From the NCBI GenBank assembly GCA_964389025.1, contig CAYMCQ010000050.1:1-30514 (forward strand): 30,514 bases of DNA, given 5' to 3'. Origin of the DNA: CAYMCQ01 sp964389025 (GTDB lineage: Bacteria > Verrucomicrobiota > Verrucomicrobiia > Limisphaerales > CAYMCQ01). Below the pieces are notes generated by a model. That model saw only the letters and a list, made by a program, of their open reading frames with translations, ran no database searches and was not told the origin of the DNA. A program made the translations under genes and the position numbers. The stretch's first letter is position 1. Each line of letters starts with the position of its first letter. Shown here one piece after another: positions 8,057-15,602 of the stretch.

Positions 8057-8830
8057 TCACTTTAATTGCCGCATATCGTCCAGAAACGGCAGGCCGGCGC
8101 GATACTTCTTCAGATTCGCCAGATCAAGTTTCGCACTGATGCAGCATTCGCGCCCGCCCGCGTCCGCAATGATTTCTCCCTGCGGATCAACGATGACCGA
8201 GCGGCCATTGTAACTGCAAGACGGGTCGCGCCCGATGCGGTTCACACCCACGACGTAGGCCTGGTTCTCGATCGCGCGCGCCTGCAACAGCGCCACCCAG
8301 TGGCCGATTCGCTTTTCCGGATAGTTCGCGATCACGGCGAACAATTCCGGGCGATGCGCAGCAACGGCTTCGCGAAAAATTTCGGGGAACCGCAGGTCGT
8401 AACAGATGAACGGCGAAACCGTGCAATCGCTCCAGCGAAAGGCCACGGGGCCTTCACCGGCGACGTAATGCTCAGGCTCGCCGCCCAACGTGAACGGACG
8501 CATCTTCGCGTAGAAGGCGAGCAATTCTCCGGCGGGCGAAAAGACCAGCGCCTTGTTCCGTGCGCGGCCATCGCGACCGCGCATCGCCGCGCCTGCGATG
8601 ATGCAGACGCCAAATTTCTTCGCCGTGCGCGCGAGAAATTGTTCCGTCTCGCCGCCGCTCGGTTCGGCGATCGCGCCGGTGTTCATGCTGAAACCGGTGG
8701 CGAACATTTCCGGCAGCACGACGAGCGAATCTTTTGCGGGCCGGGCGTCGTCCAACAAGCGCCGGACAGTTTCGAAATTCGCCGGTTTGTTTTCCCACGC
8801 GATGTCGAATTGGAGGGCGAGGACGGTCAC
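8057..8830 (-). CDS. Nitrilase-superfamily amidohydrolase (omega-amidase/YafV-like)
   Basis: 257 aa from the GTG at 8830, matching the ~256 aa of YafV/omega-amidase enzymes, which hydrolyse omega-amides such as alpha-ketoglutaramate. The catalytic triad is visible: E41 in 'VVLPEMFATGF', K109 in 'YAKMRPF', and C143 in 'FICYDLRFPEIF'. The C-terminal 'AIENQAYVVGVNRIGRDP' is the conserved region after the nucleophile. The frame is open further upstream to 8992 but loses family character there, and the 'TVLALQFDIAWENK' start matches the fold's first strand. No clear ribosome site precedes this GTG. It is divergent from the HAD gene. The exact substrate is inferred from length and motif only. Confidence 0.85.
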   Translation of the reverse strand: MTVLALQFDIAWENKPANFETVRRLLDDARPAKDSLVVLPEMFATGFSMNTGAIAEPSGGETEQFLARTAKKFGVCIIAGAAMRGRDGRARNKALVFSPAGELLAFYAKMRPFTLGGEPEHYVAGEGPVAFRWSDCTVSPFICYDLRFPEIFREAVAAHRPELFAVIANYPEKRIGHWVALLQARAIENQAYVVGVNRIGRDPSCSYNGRSVIVDPQGEIIADAGGRECCISAKLDLANLKKYRAGLPFLDDMRQLK

Positions 8831-8909
8831 GAGACAAGCGTAACGAAAAAGGATAAAGGCGCGAGCCGCAAACGGGTGTAAGTCCCCAAACATTGCGGTC
8901 AGTTGTAAC

Positions 8910-9908
8910 TTGACAGAGTTGCAATTCGAGCCAGCCGAACCAAACCTCGAAGAGTTAGTAAAAATAATCTCACCGCAAAACCCGCGCTCCAAGCTGGATC
9001 GTAATGATTGGGGTGTTCCGCGCGAGGTCGGGATTGACCTTTTCGGCCAAAATGATTTAACTGATCAGCAAGTGTTTTCTACTACTGCGTTCCGAGGCCG
9101 GATTGAATTCAGCGCGAGCTTTGCTCCACGACCGCAAATCAGCCACGTGCTGTTCGATTTCGACGGCACGCTCTCGCTCATCCGACAGGGCTGGTCCGAG
9201 GTGATGGTGCCGATGTTCGCCGAATTGCTCCCGCCGCTGCCCGGCGAAAGCGACGACGAACGCCGCCAGCTTTGCTTCGACGACATCATGCGACTCAACG
9301 GCAAGCAGACCATTTACCAGATGATCCAACTGGCCGACCGCATCCGCGAACGCGGCGGCACGCCCCGCGAACCGCTCGAATACAAGCGCGAATTTCTCCG
9401 CCGACTCGATGAACGCATCCGCCATCGCACCGATGGCCTCCGGACCGGCGCGATCAAGCCGGACGACCTGCTGGTGCACGGGGCGAGACCTCTGCTCGAA
9501 TTGCTGCACGCGCGCGGCCTGCCGCTCTATCTGGCCAGCGGCACGGATGAAGTTTTCGTGAAGCAGGAGGCGGAGTTGCTTGATCTCACCCGTTATTTCG
9601 GCCCGCGCATCTACGGCGCGTTGGACGACTACAAGCAATTTTCCAAAAAAATGGTCATCGAGCGCATCCTTCGGGAGAACCGCATTCCCGGCGCGCAGTT
9701 GCTCTCCTTCGGCGACGGCTACGTCGAAATCGAAAACACCAGGGAAGTTGGCGGCCTGGCCGTGGCGGTGGCCAGCGACGAGGAACACAACGGCTCCGGC
9801 CGCTTCGACGAGTGGAAACGCAAGCGTCTGCTGGGCGTCGGCGCGGACGTGGTCATCCCCGACTTCCGCGACGCGGACGCGTTGCTCGGAATCATCTTCG
9901 GCGAATGA
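8910..9908 (+). CDS. HAD-family phosphatase next to a sugar kinase
   Basis: HAD hydrolase with motif I 'VLFDFDGTLS', motif II 'LYLASGTDE', and a motif III/IV region 'KKMVIERILRE' followed by 'LLSFGDGYVEIENT'. A cap of about 120 residues lies between motifs I and II, as in phosphoglycolate phosphatase/beta-phosphoglucomutase types. The start is uncertain. The TTG at 8910 gives a ~75-residue N-terminal extension with no domain I recognise; GTG at 9072 would leave a more usual length. The TTGACA at 8910 could instead be part of a promoter. It ends 29 bases before the PfkB kinase, so the two are probably co-transcribed and may act on the same sugar phosphate. A heptose or other sugar-phosphate route is a guess from this pairing. 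Confidence 0.75.
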   Translation: MTELQFEPAEPNLEELVKIISPQNPRSKLDRNDWGVPREVGIDLFGQNDLTDQQVFSTTAFRGRIEFSASFAPRPQISHVLFDFDGTLSLIRQGWSEVMVPMFAELLPPLPGESDDERRQLCFDDIMRLNGKQTIYQMIQLADRIRERGGTPREPLEYKREFLRRLDERIRHRTDGLRTGAIKPDDLLVHGARPLLELLHARGLPLYLASGTDEVFVKQEAELLDLTRYFGPRIYGALDDYKQFSKKMVIERILRENRIPGAQLLSFGDGYVEIENTREVGGLAVAVASDEEHNGSGRFDEWKRKRLLGVGADVVIPDFRDADALLGIIFGE

Positions 9909-9937
9909 AAAGTTTCCAAAAGCCGCTCTGAGCGCCG

Positions 9938-11017
9938 ATGAACCTCTCCCGCTTCAAACAAATCGCCTCGCGCTACGCCACGCTTCGCCTCGCCGTCGTC
10001 GGCGATTTCTGCCTCGACCGCTATCTCGAAATTGATCCGGCAAGGAAGGAAATTTCCATCGAGACCAGACTCCCCATTCACAACGTCGTGCGCGTCCGCT
10101 CCCAACCCGGCGGCGCGGGCACGATCCTCAACAACCTCGTCGCGCTCGGCATCGGCGAGATTTATCCGGTCGGTTTCTGCGGTGACGATGGCGAGGGTTT
10201 CGAGTTGTGGCGCGCGCTGGCCGCAAAACGCGGCGTCAATTTGAAGCATTTTATTCAAACGCCCCAGCGGCGCACCTTCACGTATTGCAAGCCGCTCGTC
10301 GTCGCTCCGGGCAGGCCGCCCGTGGAATTGAACCGGCTCGACAGCAAGAACTGGTCGCCCACGCCCCGCGCCGTCCGGCAAACCCTCGCCCGTTCCGTGG
10401 CCGCCCTCGCGCCGCGCGTGGATGGTTTCATCGTGCTCGATCAAGTGGACGTGGCGGAAACCGGCGTGGTCACACGGGAAGTTTTGCGGGCGCTCCGGAT
10501 CGTGGCCCGCGCCCGTCCGCGCTGTCCCATCATCGCCGACAGCCGGCGCGGTCTGCGCGGGTTTCCCCCCGTGATGTTCAAAATGAACGCAGCGGAACTG
10601 GCCGCTTTCGTAGCGGCTCCTCGGCAGAGAGCCGCCTCCTTTATTTCATTGGAGAATGCGGCGGTCTGCCGACCGTCGCTACGCTTGAGCCTGTCCCAGG
10701 TAAAAACCGTCGCGGGAAACCTCGCTCGAAAGAACGGCCAGCCCGTCTTCGTCACGCTCGCTCAACGGGGGATTCTGTGCGCTTCACCGGACGGCCAGAT
10801 CGAGCACGTTCCAGCCCTGCCCGTGCGCGGGCCAATTGACATTGTGGGCGCCGGCGACGCGGTGACGGCGAATCTCACCGCCGCGCTGGCCGCGCGCGCG
10901 ACTTTGCGCGAAGCAATTGAACTGGCCAACGCCGCCGCGTCGGTCGTCATCCATCAACTCGGCACCACCGGCACGGCGAGCATCGCGCAAATTCGCGCAG
11001 CCCGGCGCGAGATGTAA
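9938..11017 (+). CDS. PfkB/ribokinase-family sugar kinase with in-frame palindrome
   Basis: 359 aa kinase of the PfkB fold, closest by eye to the kinase half of RfaE/HldE (heptose 7-phosphate kinase). Visible are 'RLAVVGDFCLDRYLEI', the 'QPGGAGTILNNLVALG' sugar-binding stretch, 'FKMNAAEL', and the anion hole/catalytic motif 'IDIVGAGDAVTANLT' with catalytic D307. No nucleotidyltransferase half is fused. About residues 225-249 (AAPRQRAASF... to ...AAVCRPSLR) do not fit the fold and are encoded by an imperfect palindrome, an inserted repeat that preserves the frame. Since the catalytic motif downstream is intact, the enzyme is probably functional with an extra surface loop. It is paired with the HAD gene upstream. 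Confidence 0.82.
   Translation: MNLSRFKQIASRYATLRLAVVGDFCLDRYLEIDPARKEISIETRLPIHNVVRVRSQPGGAGTILNNLVALGIGEIYPVGFCGDDGEGFELWRALAAKRGVNLKHFIQTPQRRTFTYCKPLVVAPGRPPVELNRLDSKNWSPTPRAVRQTLARSVAALAPRVDGFIVLDQVDVAETGVVTREVLRALRIVARARPRCPIIADSRRGLRGFPPVMFKMNAAELAAFVAAPRQRAASFISLENAAVCRPSLRLSLSQVKTVAGNLARKNGQPVFVTLAQRGILCASPDGQIEHVPALPVRGPIDIVGAGDAVTANLTAALAARATLREAIELANAAASVVIHQLGTTGTASIAQIRAARREM
10610..10682. repeat. Palindromic repeat inserted inside the PfkB gene
   Basis: 73 bases with imperfect inverted arms. The left arm runs from GTAGCGGCTCCTCGGCAGAG at 10610, and the right arm ends CTGCCGACCGTCGCTAC at 10682. Reverse-complementing the right arm gives GTAGCGACGGTCGGCAGACC, which matches the left with a few differences. 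It adds about 24 codons without a stop. Confidence 0.75.
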
Positions 11018-11199
11018 CGCAGTCCAGGCAAAGCTCGATGACGGCGTGAGCCAATGGCGCAGAGCCAGGAAAATCAAATCGGACGAGCCGACGGCGGGCA
11101 ACGAAATCTGTCGTTCGAATAATTTTGTTTTGATTCATAAGCGTCCTTTCGCTGCGGACATTAGCCCGATGTGCTGCAAGGGCGTTAATTCATAGGAAA

Positions 11200-11220
11200 T
11201 CCTCCGGCTACGCCGGAGGA
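11200..11220. terminator. Perfect GC-rich hairpin
   Basis: TCCTCCGGC, TAC, GCCGGAGGA: nine-base perfect arms with a three-base loop about 180 bases after the kinase stop. No T-tract follows (CTCTCGAAG), so it is either a weak terminator for the HAD-kinase unit or one more dispersed palindrome. Confidence 0.4.
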
Positions 11221-11352
11221 CTCTCGAAGTTTGACTCGAAAAAAATTATGCGCGCATCGGTTGCGGCAATGAAGATGCAATCGGCTAAAGCGGTTTCAAC
11301 AAAACTGTGGCCGTGATTTGAAGCCGGAAGAAAAATTCCGCGAGGTTTTGGA

Positions 11353-11420
11353 CTGCGGCAGCCCTCTGCCGCTATTCCACCATTTGTCTTGCCATGCAAA
11401 GTGGCAGAGGACTGCTGCAG
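11353..11420. repeat. Inverted repeat, CTGCGGCAG type
   Basis: Left arm 11353-11373 (CTGCGGCAGCCCTCTGCCGC followed by T) and right arm 11400-11420 pair at 18 of 21 positions, with 26 bases between. The left arm itself contains a smaller CGGCAG/CTGCCG palindrome. It lies immediately beside the decayed IS110 element, but with this structure it is more like the genome's dispersed palindromes than part of the IS. Confidence 0.65.
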
Positions 11421-11460
11421 ATGTTCTCTGGGGTGCAAGTGGGGATTTCATAAAAGTTGT

Positions 11461-12717
11461 TTACACGGTTTTGGTCGCTTGAAGTTTTGTCCAGGTGAGC
11501 GCACCCCGCCGTTGGAGTTGGCCCAGATACTTCGCTTCGTCATAGGCTTGGTCGTTCTGCCAGAGCCGCCACAGGATTTTGAGCCAGCGTTTGCCCAAAC
11601 ACCGCAACGCGCTGGCGTGGCTTTGGCCTTCGGCGCGTTTGTGGGCGTAATACGGCTGCGCCCATTCACAGGTCAACCGGCTGGCGTTGGCCCACAGATG
11701 CACCGTCGCGCGCAACACTTTGTTGCACGCCCGCCGCCGCCGGCACTTGTTGACCTTTCCACTCTGGTAGCTGACCGGACTCACGCCCGCCTGACGCAGC
11801 AAGACGTCGGCGTCGGGATACTCCTCCCGCACGCTGCCGACTTCGGCAGCAGCCGCAGCCCCAGCGTGGCCTTGGCCCCGGGCAGCGAACCGAACACGTC
11901 GTGGTCGGGATGCGCCCGGAAGGCTTCGGTGATGCGGCGGCGGTATTCGTCCAGTTGCGCCTGCAATGTGACCAGCACCTTGACCAGGCTCGCGGCCAGC
12001 AGGCTTTTGGCGGCGGTGACGGCGGCACTGGCGGGCAATCCCTCGGCGTGGGCGAAGATTTCCAGCCGCGTGGTGACAGTCTGCGGACGCCAGAGGTGCT
12101 GGTTGTGCAAGAACTTTTCCCAGTTCCGTTTCCCCGCCGCCTGCAACTGCGCGGGCGTGGGGAACTGCAACACCAATGCCCAGGCTGCGGCGCGGTCCAG
12201 TCGGCGAAGGCGGCCAGCGCCGCCGGATAATACTCGCGCAGCGCCGCCCGCAACTGATTGACCAGCGCGGTGCGTTGTTCGATCAGGGCGATCTCGTCGC
12301 GGCAGGGCGCGCGCAAGGTGGCGGTGGCTTCATCCTGCAGTCGCAGCGGTCGCCAGGCGTGACCGTCGGTGCGCAAGGCATCCGCCCGCGCCCAGGTGTC
12401 GTGGCGGTCGGTCTTAGTGCCGCTGGGCACTTTGCGTTCGCGGTAGCGCGCCGCCGCCGTGGGCGCGACCGGGTAAATCGCGCAGCCGCGTTGGAGCAGT
12501 TGATCCACCGCCGCGCCGCTGGAGGTTTCCAAGGTGAGCGGCGCGCCGAGGAAGGGTTGCATCTTCAGGGTGAACTCCGCCCAAAACCCTCCGGGGTGTG
12601 GGCGAACCGGAACTCGACATGCACCGCGCCGAGGCGGTCCAGAACGATGAGGTCGTGATGATCGCTGGCCCAGTCTAGGGCGGCGAAATAAGGATGTTGT
12701 GTCCAGTCAGTATTCAT
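11461..12717 (-). pseudogene. IS110-family transposase, three frameshifts
   Basis: Read through in four pieces it is one IS110 (DEDD, serine) transposase: 'MNTDWTQHPYFAALDWASDH' from 12717; 'MQPFLGAPLTLETSSGAAVD' to 'KTDRHDTWARADALR'; then 'LQFPTPAQLQAAGKRNWEKF' to 'FGSLPGAKATLGLRLLP'; and finally 'EYPDADVLLRQAGVSPVSYQ' to the stop at 11461. The acidic RuvC-like residues (D in AALDWA, E in LETSSG, two D in TDRHDTW) and the serine-containing Transposase_20 segment near 'GVSPVSYQSGK' are all present. Single-base losses appear near 12586, 12183 and 11843, each of which would restore the frame if one base were added. It is almost certainly inactive, but the decay looks recent because the rest reads cleanly. 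Confidence 0.85.
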
Positions 12718-12929
12718 AGTGCGTGCGGCACGCACCGGCTCCGGACGACGCGGCCCAGGCGAACTGATACAGGATCCCTCATGGGGCGGAGTTCTCTCAG
12801 CCTTCGGCGCGTCGGCCACCGCCAGTGTCGGCGACCTGCGGCTGACCCTCGTGGGGTTGGTCCAAGAAAGCCGTGGCACCGACGGGACTGGAAACGGGCC
12901 GCCGACAGTGTGGACGGCGGCGGAGTGAC
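12718..12929 (-). ncRNA. Possible bridge RNA region of the IS110 element
   Basis: Non-coding GC-rich segment directly upstream of the transposase start, in the position where IS110-group elements encode their bridge RNA. Two stem-loops are visible: arms GTGCGTGC/GCACGCAC (12719-12735) beside the start codon, and GCCGCCG (12898-12904) with CGGCGGC (12915-12921) around a 10-base loop. Whether these form the target- and donor-binding loops cannot be decided without the insertion-site sequence. The call rests on position and family knowledge. Confidence 0.3.
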
Positions 12930-13199
12930 TCATTTAACCTCTGCACAGTCAGGAAATCTTTCTCGAATTGTTCTTTTAACGAGCGCCTCTTGCTCTGGCC
13001 TGACCAGCCGGCGGGCGATGCGGCGTTGGACGCTGTCGAGAAGCTCGAGCCAGTCTTCCAGCGGCGGATTTTCCACCGGCTGCCAATCGTCGAATCGCTT
13101 CTCGCGCGCAAAAAACAGCCAGCGATTGCCGACGTGCTTGGCATAGACTTGCACCTTGCCGTCTTCCGTCCGCCGCACCCAACTGATTTCGCCTTTCAT
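12930..13199 (-). CDS. Small conserved-looking protein of unknown function
   Basis: 89 aa, acidic and basic residues mixed, no TM segment or signal. It opens with a beta-rich part (MKGEISWVRRTEDGKVQVYA, then KHVGNRWLFFARE) and continues with a helix-rich part (PPLEDWLELLDSVQRRIARR). The amphipathic pattern looks like a real protein, but I do not recognise the family. The stop TGA at 12930 abuts the IS110 element, and the start at 13199 follows a palindromic repeat without a clear ribosome site. The IS may have landed just behind this gene, or removed a few C-terminal residues. Confidence 0.55.
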   Translation of the reverse strand: MKGEISWVRRTEDGKVQVYAKHVGNRWLFFAREKRFDDWQPVENPPLEDWLELLDSVQRRIARRLVRPEQEALVKRTIRERFPDCAEVK

Positions 13200-13203
13200 A
13201 GAT

Positions 13204-13278
13204 AGACACGAATTTCACTAATTAACACGAATAGGATTTCAAGTTTTGTATTCGTGAAAATCCGTGTAATTCGTGTCT
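13204..13278. repeat. Inverted repeat of the AATTCGTGTC family
   Basis: Outer arms AGACACGAATT (13204-13214) and AATTCGTGTCT (13268-13278) are perfect complements. Inner words CACGAATA and TATTCGTG pair as well, giving an AT-rich long hairpin that runs into the stop codon of ispF. Related words recur at about 15811-15850 and upstream of gatB. Confidence 0.65.
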
Positions 13279-13757
13279 CATTCCGGCAATTCCACGCTCG
13301 CCACCGCCATCGCCGCGATCCCTTCCTCGCGCCCGATGAAACCGAGTTTTTCATTCGTCGTGGCTTTGATGCCGATTTGTGGTTCCTTCACGTTCAACGC
13401 GGTGGCGATCTGCGTTTTCATCGCTTCGATGTGCGGTGAAATCTTCGGTTGCTGCGCGATGAGGCTGGAGTCCACGTTCACCAGCTTGCCGCCGCGCGCC
13501 GCGATAAGCCGCGCCGCCTCCTGCAAAAAAACCTTGCTGGGACAATTTTTCCAGCGCGGATCGGTATTCGGAAAAAAATGGCCGATGTCGCCCTCGCCCA
13601 GCGCGCCAAGAACGGCGTCGCAGATCGCGTGCATCAAAACGTCCGCGTCCGAATGGCCGTCGAGGCCTTTGCTGTGCGGAATCTCGACGCCGCCGAGGAT
13701 GAGCTTGCGTCCCGCGACCAGTTCGTGCACGTCATAACCGATGCCAACGCGAATCAT
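13278..13757 (-). CDS. ispF: 2-C-methyl-D-erythritol 2,4-cyclodiphosphate synthase
   Basis: Fifth enzyme of the non-mevalonate isoprenoid pathway; it closes the cyclodiphosphate ring and releases CMP. 159 aa, the normal size. The metal ligands D9 and H11 lie in 'MIRVGIGYDVHEL' and H43 in the family signature 'SDADVLMHAICDAVLGALG'. The C-terminal 'KATTNEKLGFIGREEGIAA' is the conserved substrate-binding part. No ispD is adjacent. It probably continues from the arsC-porin unit (43 bases between stop and start), although the pathways are unrelated. Confidence 0.95.
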   Translation of the reverse strand: MIRVGIGYDVHELVAGRKLILGGVEIPHSKGLDGHSDADVLMHAICDAVLGALGEGDIGHFFPNTDPRWKNCPSKVFLQEAARLIAARGGKLVNVDSSLIAQQPKISPHIEAMKTQIATALNVKEPQIGIKATTNEKLGFIGREEGIAAMAVASVELPE

Positions 13758-13800
13758 GCCGGGACTATATTGAGCGCGGCGCGGGCGACCAAGATTTTTC

Positions 13801-14220
13801 TCAAATCTTTGTCAAAAGCTCCTTTACTTTTCGCTCAATCAAATCGCGGACGCTCCTGAACTCATCCGGCGGCAAATTTTTCGGGTCGGGAAGCTGCCAG
13901 TCCTCGCGATGTTTGGCGCGGACGAGCGGGCATTCATCGCCACAACCCATCGTGATTGCGAAATCGAATTCCACGTCTGGAATCTCTGTGAGCGGCTTGG
14001 AGCGATGTTGGGCGAGGTCGTAATTCAGTTCGCGCTTGAACTCGATGGCGCGCGGATTGACTTTGCCCGATGGCCGCGAGCCGGAACTCCAGGCTTCCAC
14101 TTTTCCCGCGCCGTGAATTTTTGCGAACGCCTCGGCCATCTGGCTGCGATTGGAATTCTCGACGCAGACGAATAAAATTTTTTCCGGTGCGGACGGTTTT
14201 TCAGACTTCGTTGAAAACAC
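13801..14220 (-). CDS. arsC: Arsenate reductase, LMW protein-tyrosine-phosphatase type
   Basis: Reduces arsenate to arsenite with a thiol cascade. The CX5R phosphate/arsenate loop is C19-VENSN-R25 within 'ILFVCVENSNRSQMAEAF', and the redox cysteines lie in 'ITMGCGDECPLV' (C93, C97). The acid-base Asp is in 'WQLPDP'. I chose the GTG at 14220 because GGGA stands five bases upstream and the length (139 aa) fits; a TTG at 14253 overlapping the porin stop would add 11 residues. It directly follows the phosphate-porin-like gene, suggesting co-expression. No arsR, arsB or acr3 gene is in view. A plain tyrosine phosphatase is unlikely given the two extra cysteines. Confidence 0.85.
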   Translation of the reverse strand: MFSTKSEKPSAPEKILFVCVENSNRSQMAEAFAKIHGAGKVEAWSSGSRPSGKVNPRAIEFKRELNYDLAQHRSKPLTEIPDVEFDFAITMGCGDECPLVRAKHREDWQLPDPKNLPPDEFRSVRDLIERKVKELLTKI

Positions 14221-14249
14221 TTTTTCCCGTTGCAGACGAAATTGCGCTG

Positions 14250-15602
14250 TCAAAACATCAATTGCGCGCGCAACAGCAGTTCATCAAAGTTGTCGTCACC
14301 CAAATCGGGATGCTTGTGCCGAAACTCCGACCAGGTGTGGATGTAGTTGAGCATCAGCTTCAAGTTGTCGCCCCGGATGTAGTAATTCAGCCCGCCGGTG
14401 ATGGACTGGATGTCGTCGTGCGCGGCCTGGCCGGGATTGAGGCTTTCCCATTTTGTGACGAGTTGGAATTTTTTGCCGGGCAGAAAATAACTTCCCTGCA
14501 CGTAATAACCGTTTGCGACGAATGCGTTCGTCGTGCCAAAACCGCCCGTGGCCAGCGTCGAAGTCCCGACTGGACGGATTCGCTCCTCAAGATATTCGGC
14601 CATGAGATCGAACCTGCCTAGATTGAAGCTGACGTTCGCCGCCCAACCTCTGCGGATGTCCTCGTTGTGGTCCTCGAACGGCAGCAGCGAGCCGTCGGGT
14701 TGCAGCCGCAAGTTGCCGGCCTGGGTTAGATTGACACCGGCTGCGTCGCGCGAATAAAGACCGTCGAATCCGATTTTTAATTTCGAGTCCTGCTCGAAAA
14801 GTTTTCCTGCCCACGGAATCAACTCCACCCGTCCGGCATACATGAAACCGCCGTTGTCGTTGGCGGCAAAGTTGCGGTTATTCCCGTTGAAGACGCCGAA
14901 AGCGTAGCGGAGCAACTCTTTTTGCTCCGGCCACAAATGCGCCAGCGGCTTGCCCCACAGCTGCGCGCCAATCTGCCGTTCTGGTGTCAGCGCTCCGGTG
15001 GGAAGCGAGCGCTCCGCTGTAAAAATCGTTGTATCGGGTGTCGTCTGCTCGATTCCAAAAGGCGCTTTGTATTGGCCAAACTTGATGTTCGCTTCCGGGA
15101 ACTGGTTCCAGTTGAGAAAAACGTCCGACGCCGAAAACGCGGAGCGCGTGTCGCCGTGTTTGTCTTTGCCGAGTCCGTCGGTCTGGGAAAAATCGCCTTC
15201 CAATTTGAAATCGAAGTGGTCTAGAAACATGCCCGTCACGTTGATGCGGGCGCGGCGAAGACGAAAGCGGTCGTTGATCGCATTCGGCCCGCCGGAAAAT
15301 CGTCCCTCGAAAGCGGAAACGTCGCCGAACTCGGCGTTGCCCTGAATGTAACCGCCAAGTTTCACCTGCGAAAGCAGATCCGACATCCCGGTTTTCAGCG
15401 CAAAAGCGCGCCCGAACCCTTTGTCGCTTTCTTGGCGAAGGTCTTTTGCCTCCGTCTCCGTGAGAATTCCTTTTTGGACGAGCTTGTCAATCAATGCGTC
15501 GGCAGACTGCGCTCCAGCGGCAAAATTGGTTGCGAACAAAACTACAGCCGCAAAAACTACTTTGGCGATTTGATTTTTCAGTGACGTTGCTTTCTGGACC
15601 AT
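14250..15602 (-). CDS. OprP/OprO-like outer-membrane porin
   Basis: 450 aa with a signal peptide (LKNQIAKVVFAAVVLFATNF) ending near AAGAQSA. A short helical segment 'LIDKLVQKGILTETEAKDLR' follows, typical of the N-terminus of the phosphate-selective porin O/P family, then an alternating beta-barrel with strands such as 'GGYIQGNAEFG' and 'FRLRRARINVTGMFLDHFDF'. The chain ends in a terminal Phe (AQLMF), as outer-membrane barrels do. A good ribosome site (AAAGGA) precedes the ATG at 15602. It is followed, with overlapping coding ends, by the arsenate reductase. Since arsenate mimics phosphate, an anion-uptake role is reasonable, but substrate selectivity cannot be read here. Confidence 0.85.
   Translation of the reverse strand: MVQKATSLKNQIAKVVFAAVVLFATNFAAGAQSADALIDKLVQKGILTETEAKDLRQESDKGFGRAFALKTGMSDLLSQVKLGGYIQGNAEFGDVSAFEGRFSGGPNAINDRFRLRRARINVTGMFLDHFDFKLEGDFSQTDGLGKDKHGDTRSAFSASDVFLNWNQFPEANIKFGQYKAPFGIEQTTPDTTIFTAERSLPTGALTPERQIGAQLWGKPLAHLWPEQKELLRYAFGVFNGNNRNFAANDNGGFMYAGRVELIPWAGKLFEQDSKLKIGFDGLYSRDAAGVNLTQAGNLRLQPDGSLLPFEDHNEDIRRGWAANVSFNLGRFDLMAEYLEERIRPVGTSTLATGGFGTTNAFVANGYYVQGSYFLPGKKFQLVTKWESLNPGQAAHDDIQSITGGLNYYIRGDNLKLMLNYIHTWSEFRHKHPDLGDDNFDELLLRAQLMF

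Larger units (their letters stand above)
11018..11460. other. Repeat-rich intergenic region, no gene
   Basis: About 440 bases between the kinase stop and the transposase remnant. I see no credible gene on either strand. It holds one perfect hairpin (11200-11220) and one long inverted repeat (11353-11420), annotated separately. The part from about 11421 to 11460 should contain the right end of the IS110-type element, but that family has no terminal inverted repeats by which to place the border. Confidence 0.5.
11461..12929 (-). mobile_element. Decayed IS110-family insertion sequence
   Basis: Element defined by a broken IS110-type transposase gene (11461-12717) plus about 210 bases of GC-rich non-coding DNA upstream of it (12718-12929), which ends at the stop of the neighbouring gene. 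IS110 elements lack terminal inverted repeats and obvious target duplications, so the true ends are uncertain by tens of bases. The upstream non-coding segment fits the left end of an IS110-group element, where the bridge RNA is encoded. Confidence 0.7.

Noticed and set aside
8910..8966. TTGACA as a promoter -35 box for the HAD gene
   Set aside because: No convincing -10 box at the right distance, so I did not list a promoter, although it weakens the TTG as a start codon.
11838..12590. Transposase frameshifts as programmed frameshifting
   Set aside because: IS110 transposases are normally one frame; three separate one-base losses point to decay or sequencing error rather than recoding.
12719..12735. 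GTGCGTGC/GCACGCAC palindrome as an operator
   Set aside because: It lies next to a dead transposase start and is better explained as part of the element's structured upstream RNA; no regulator is evident.
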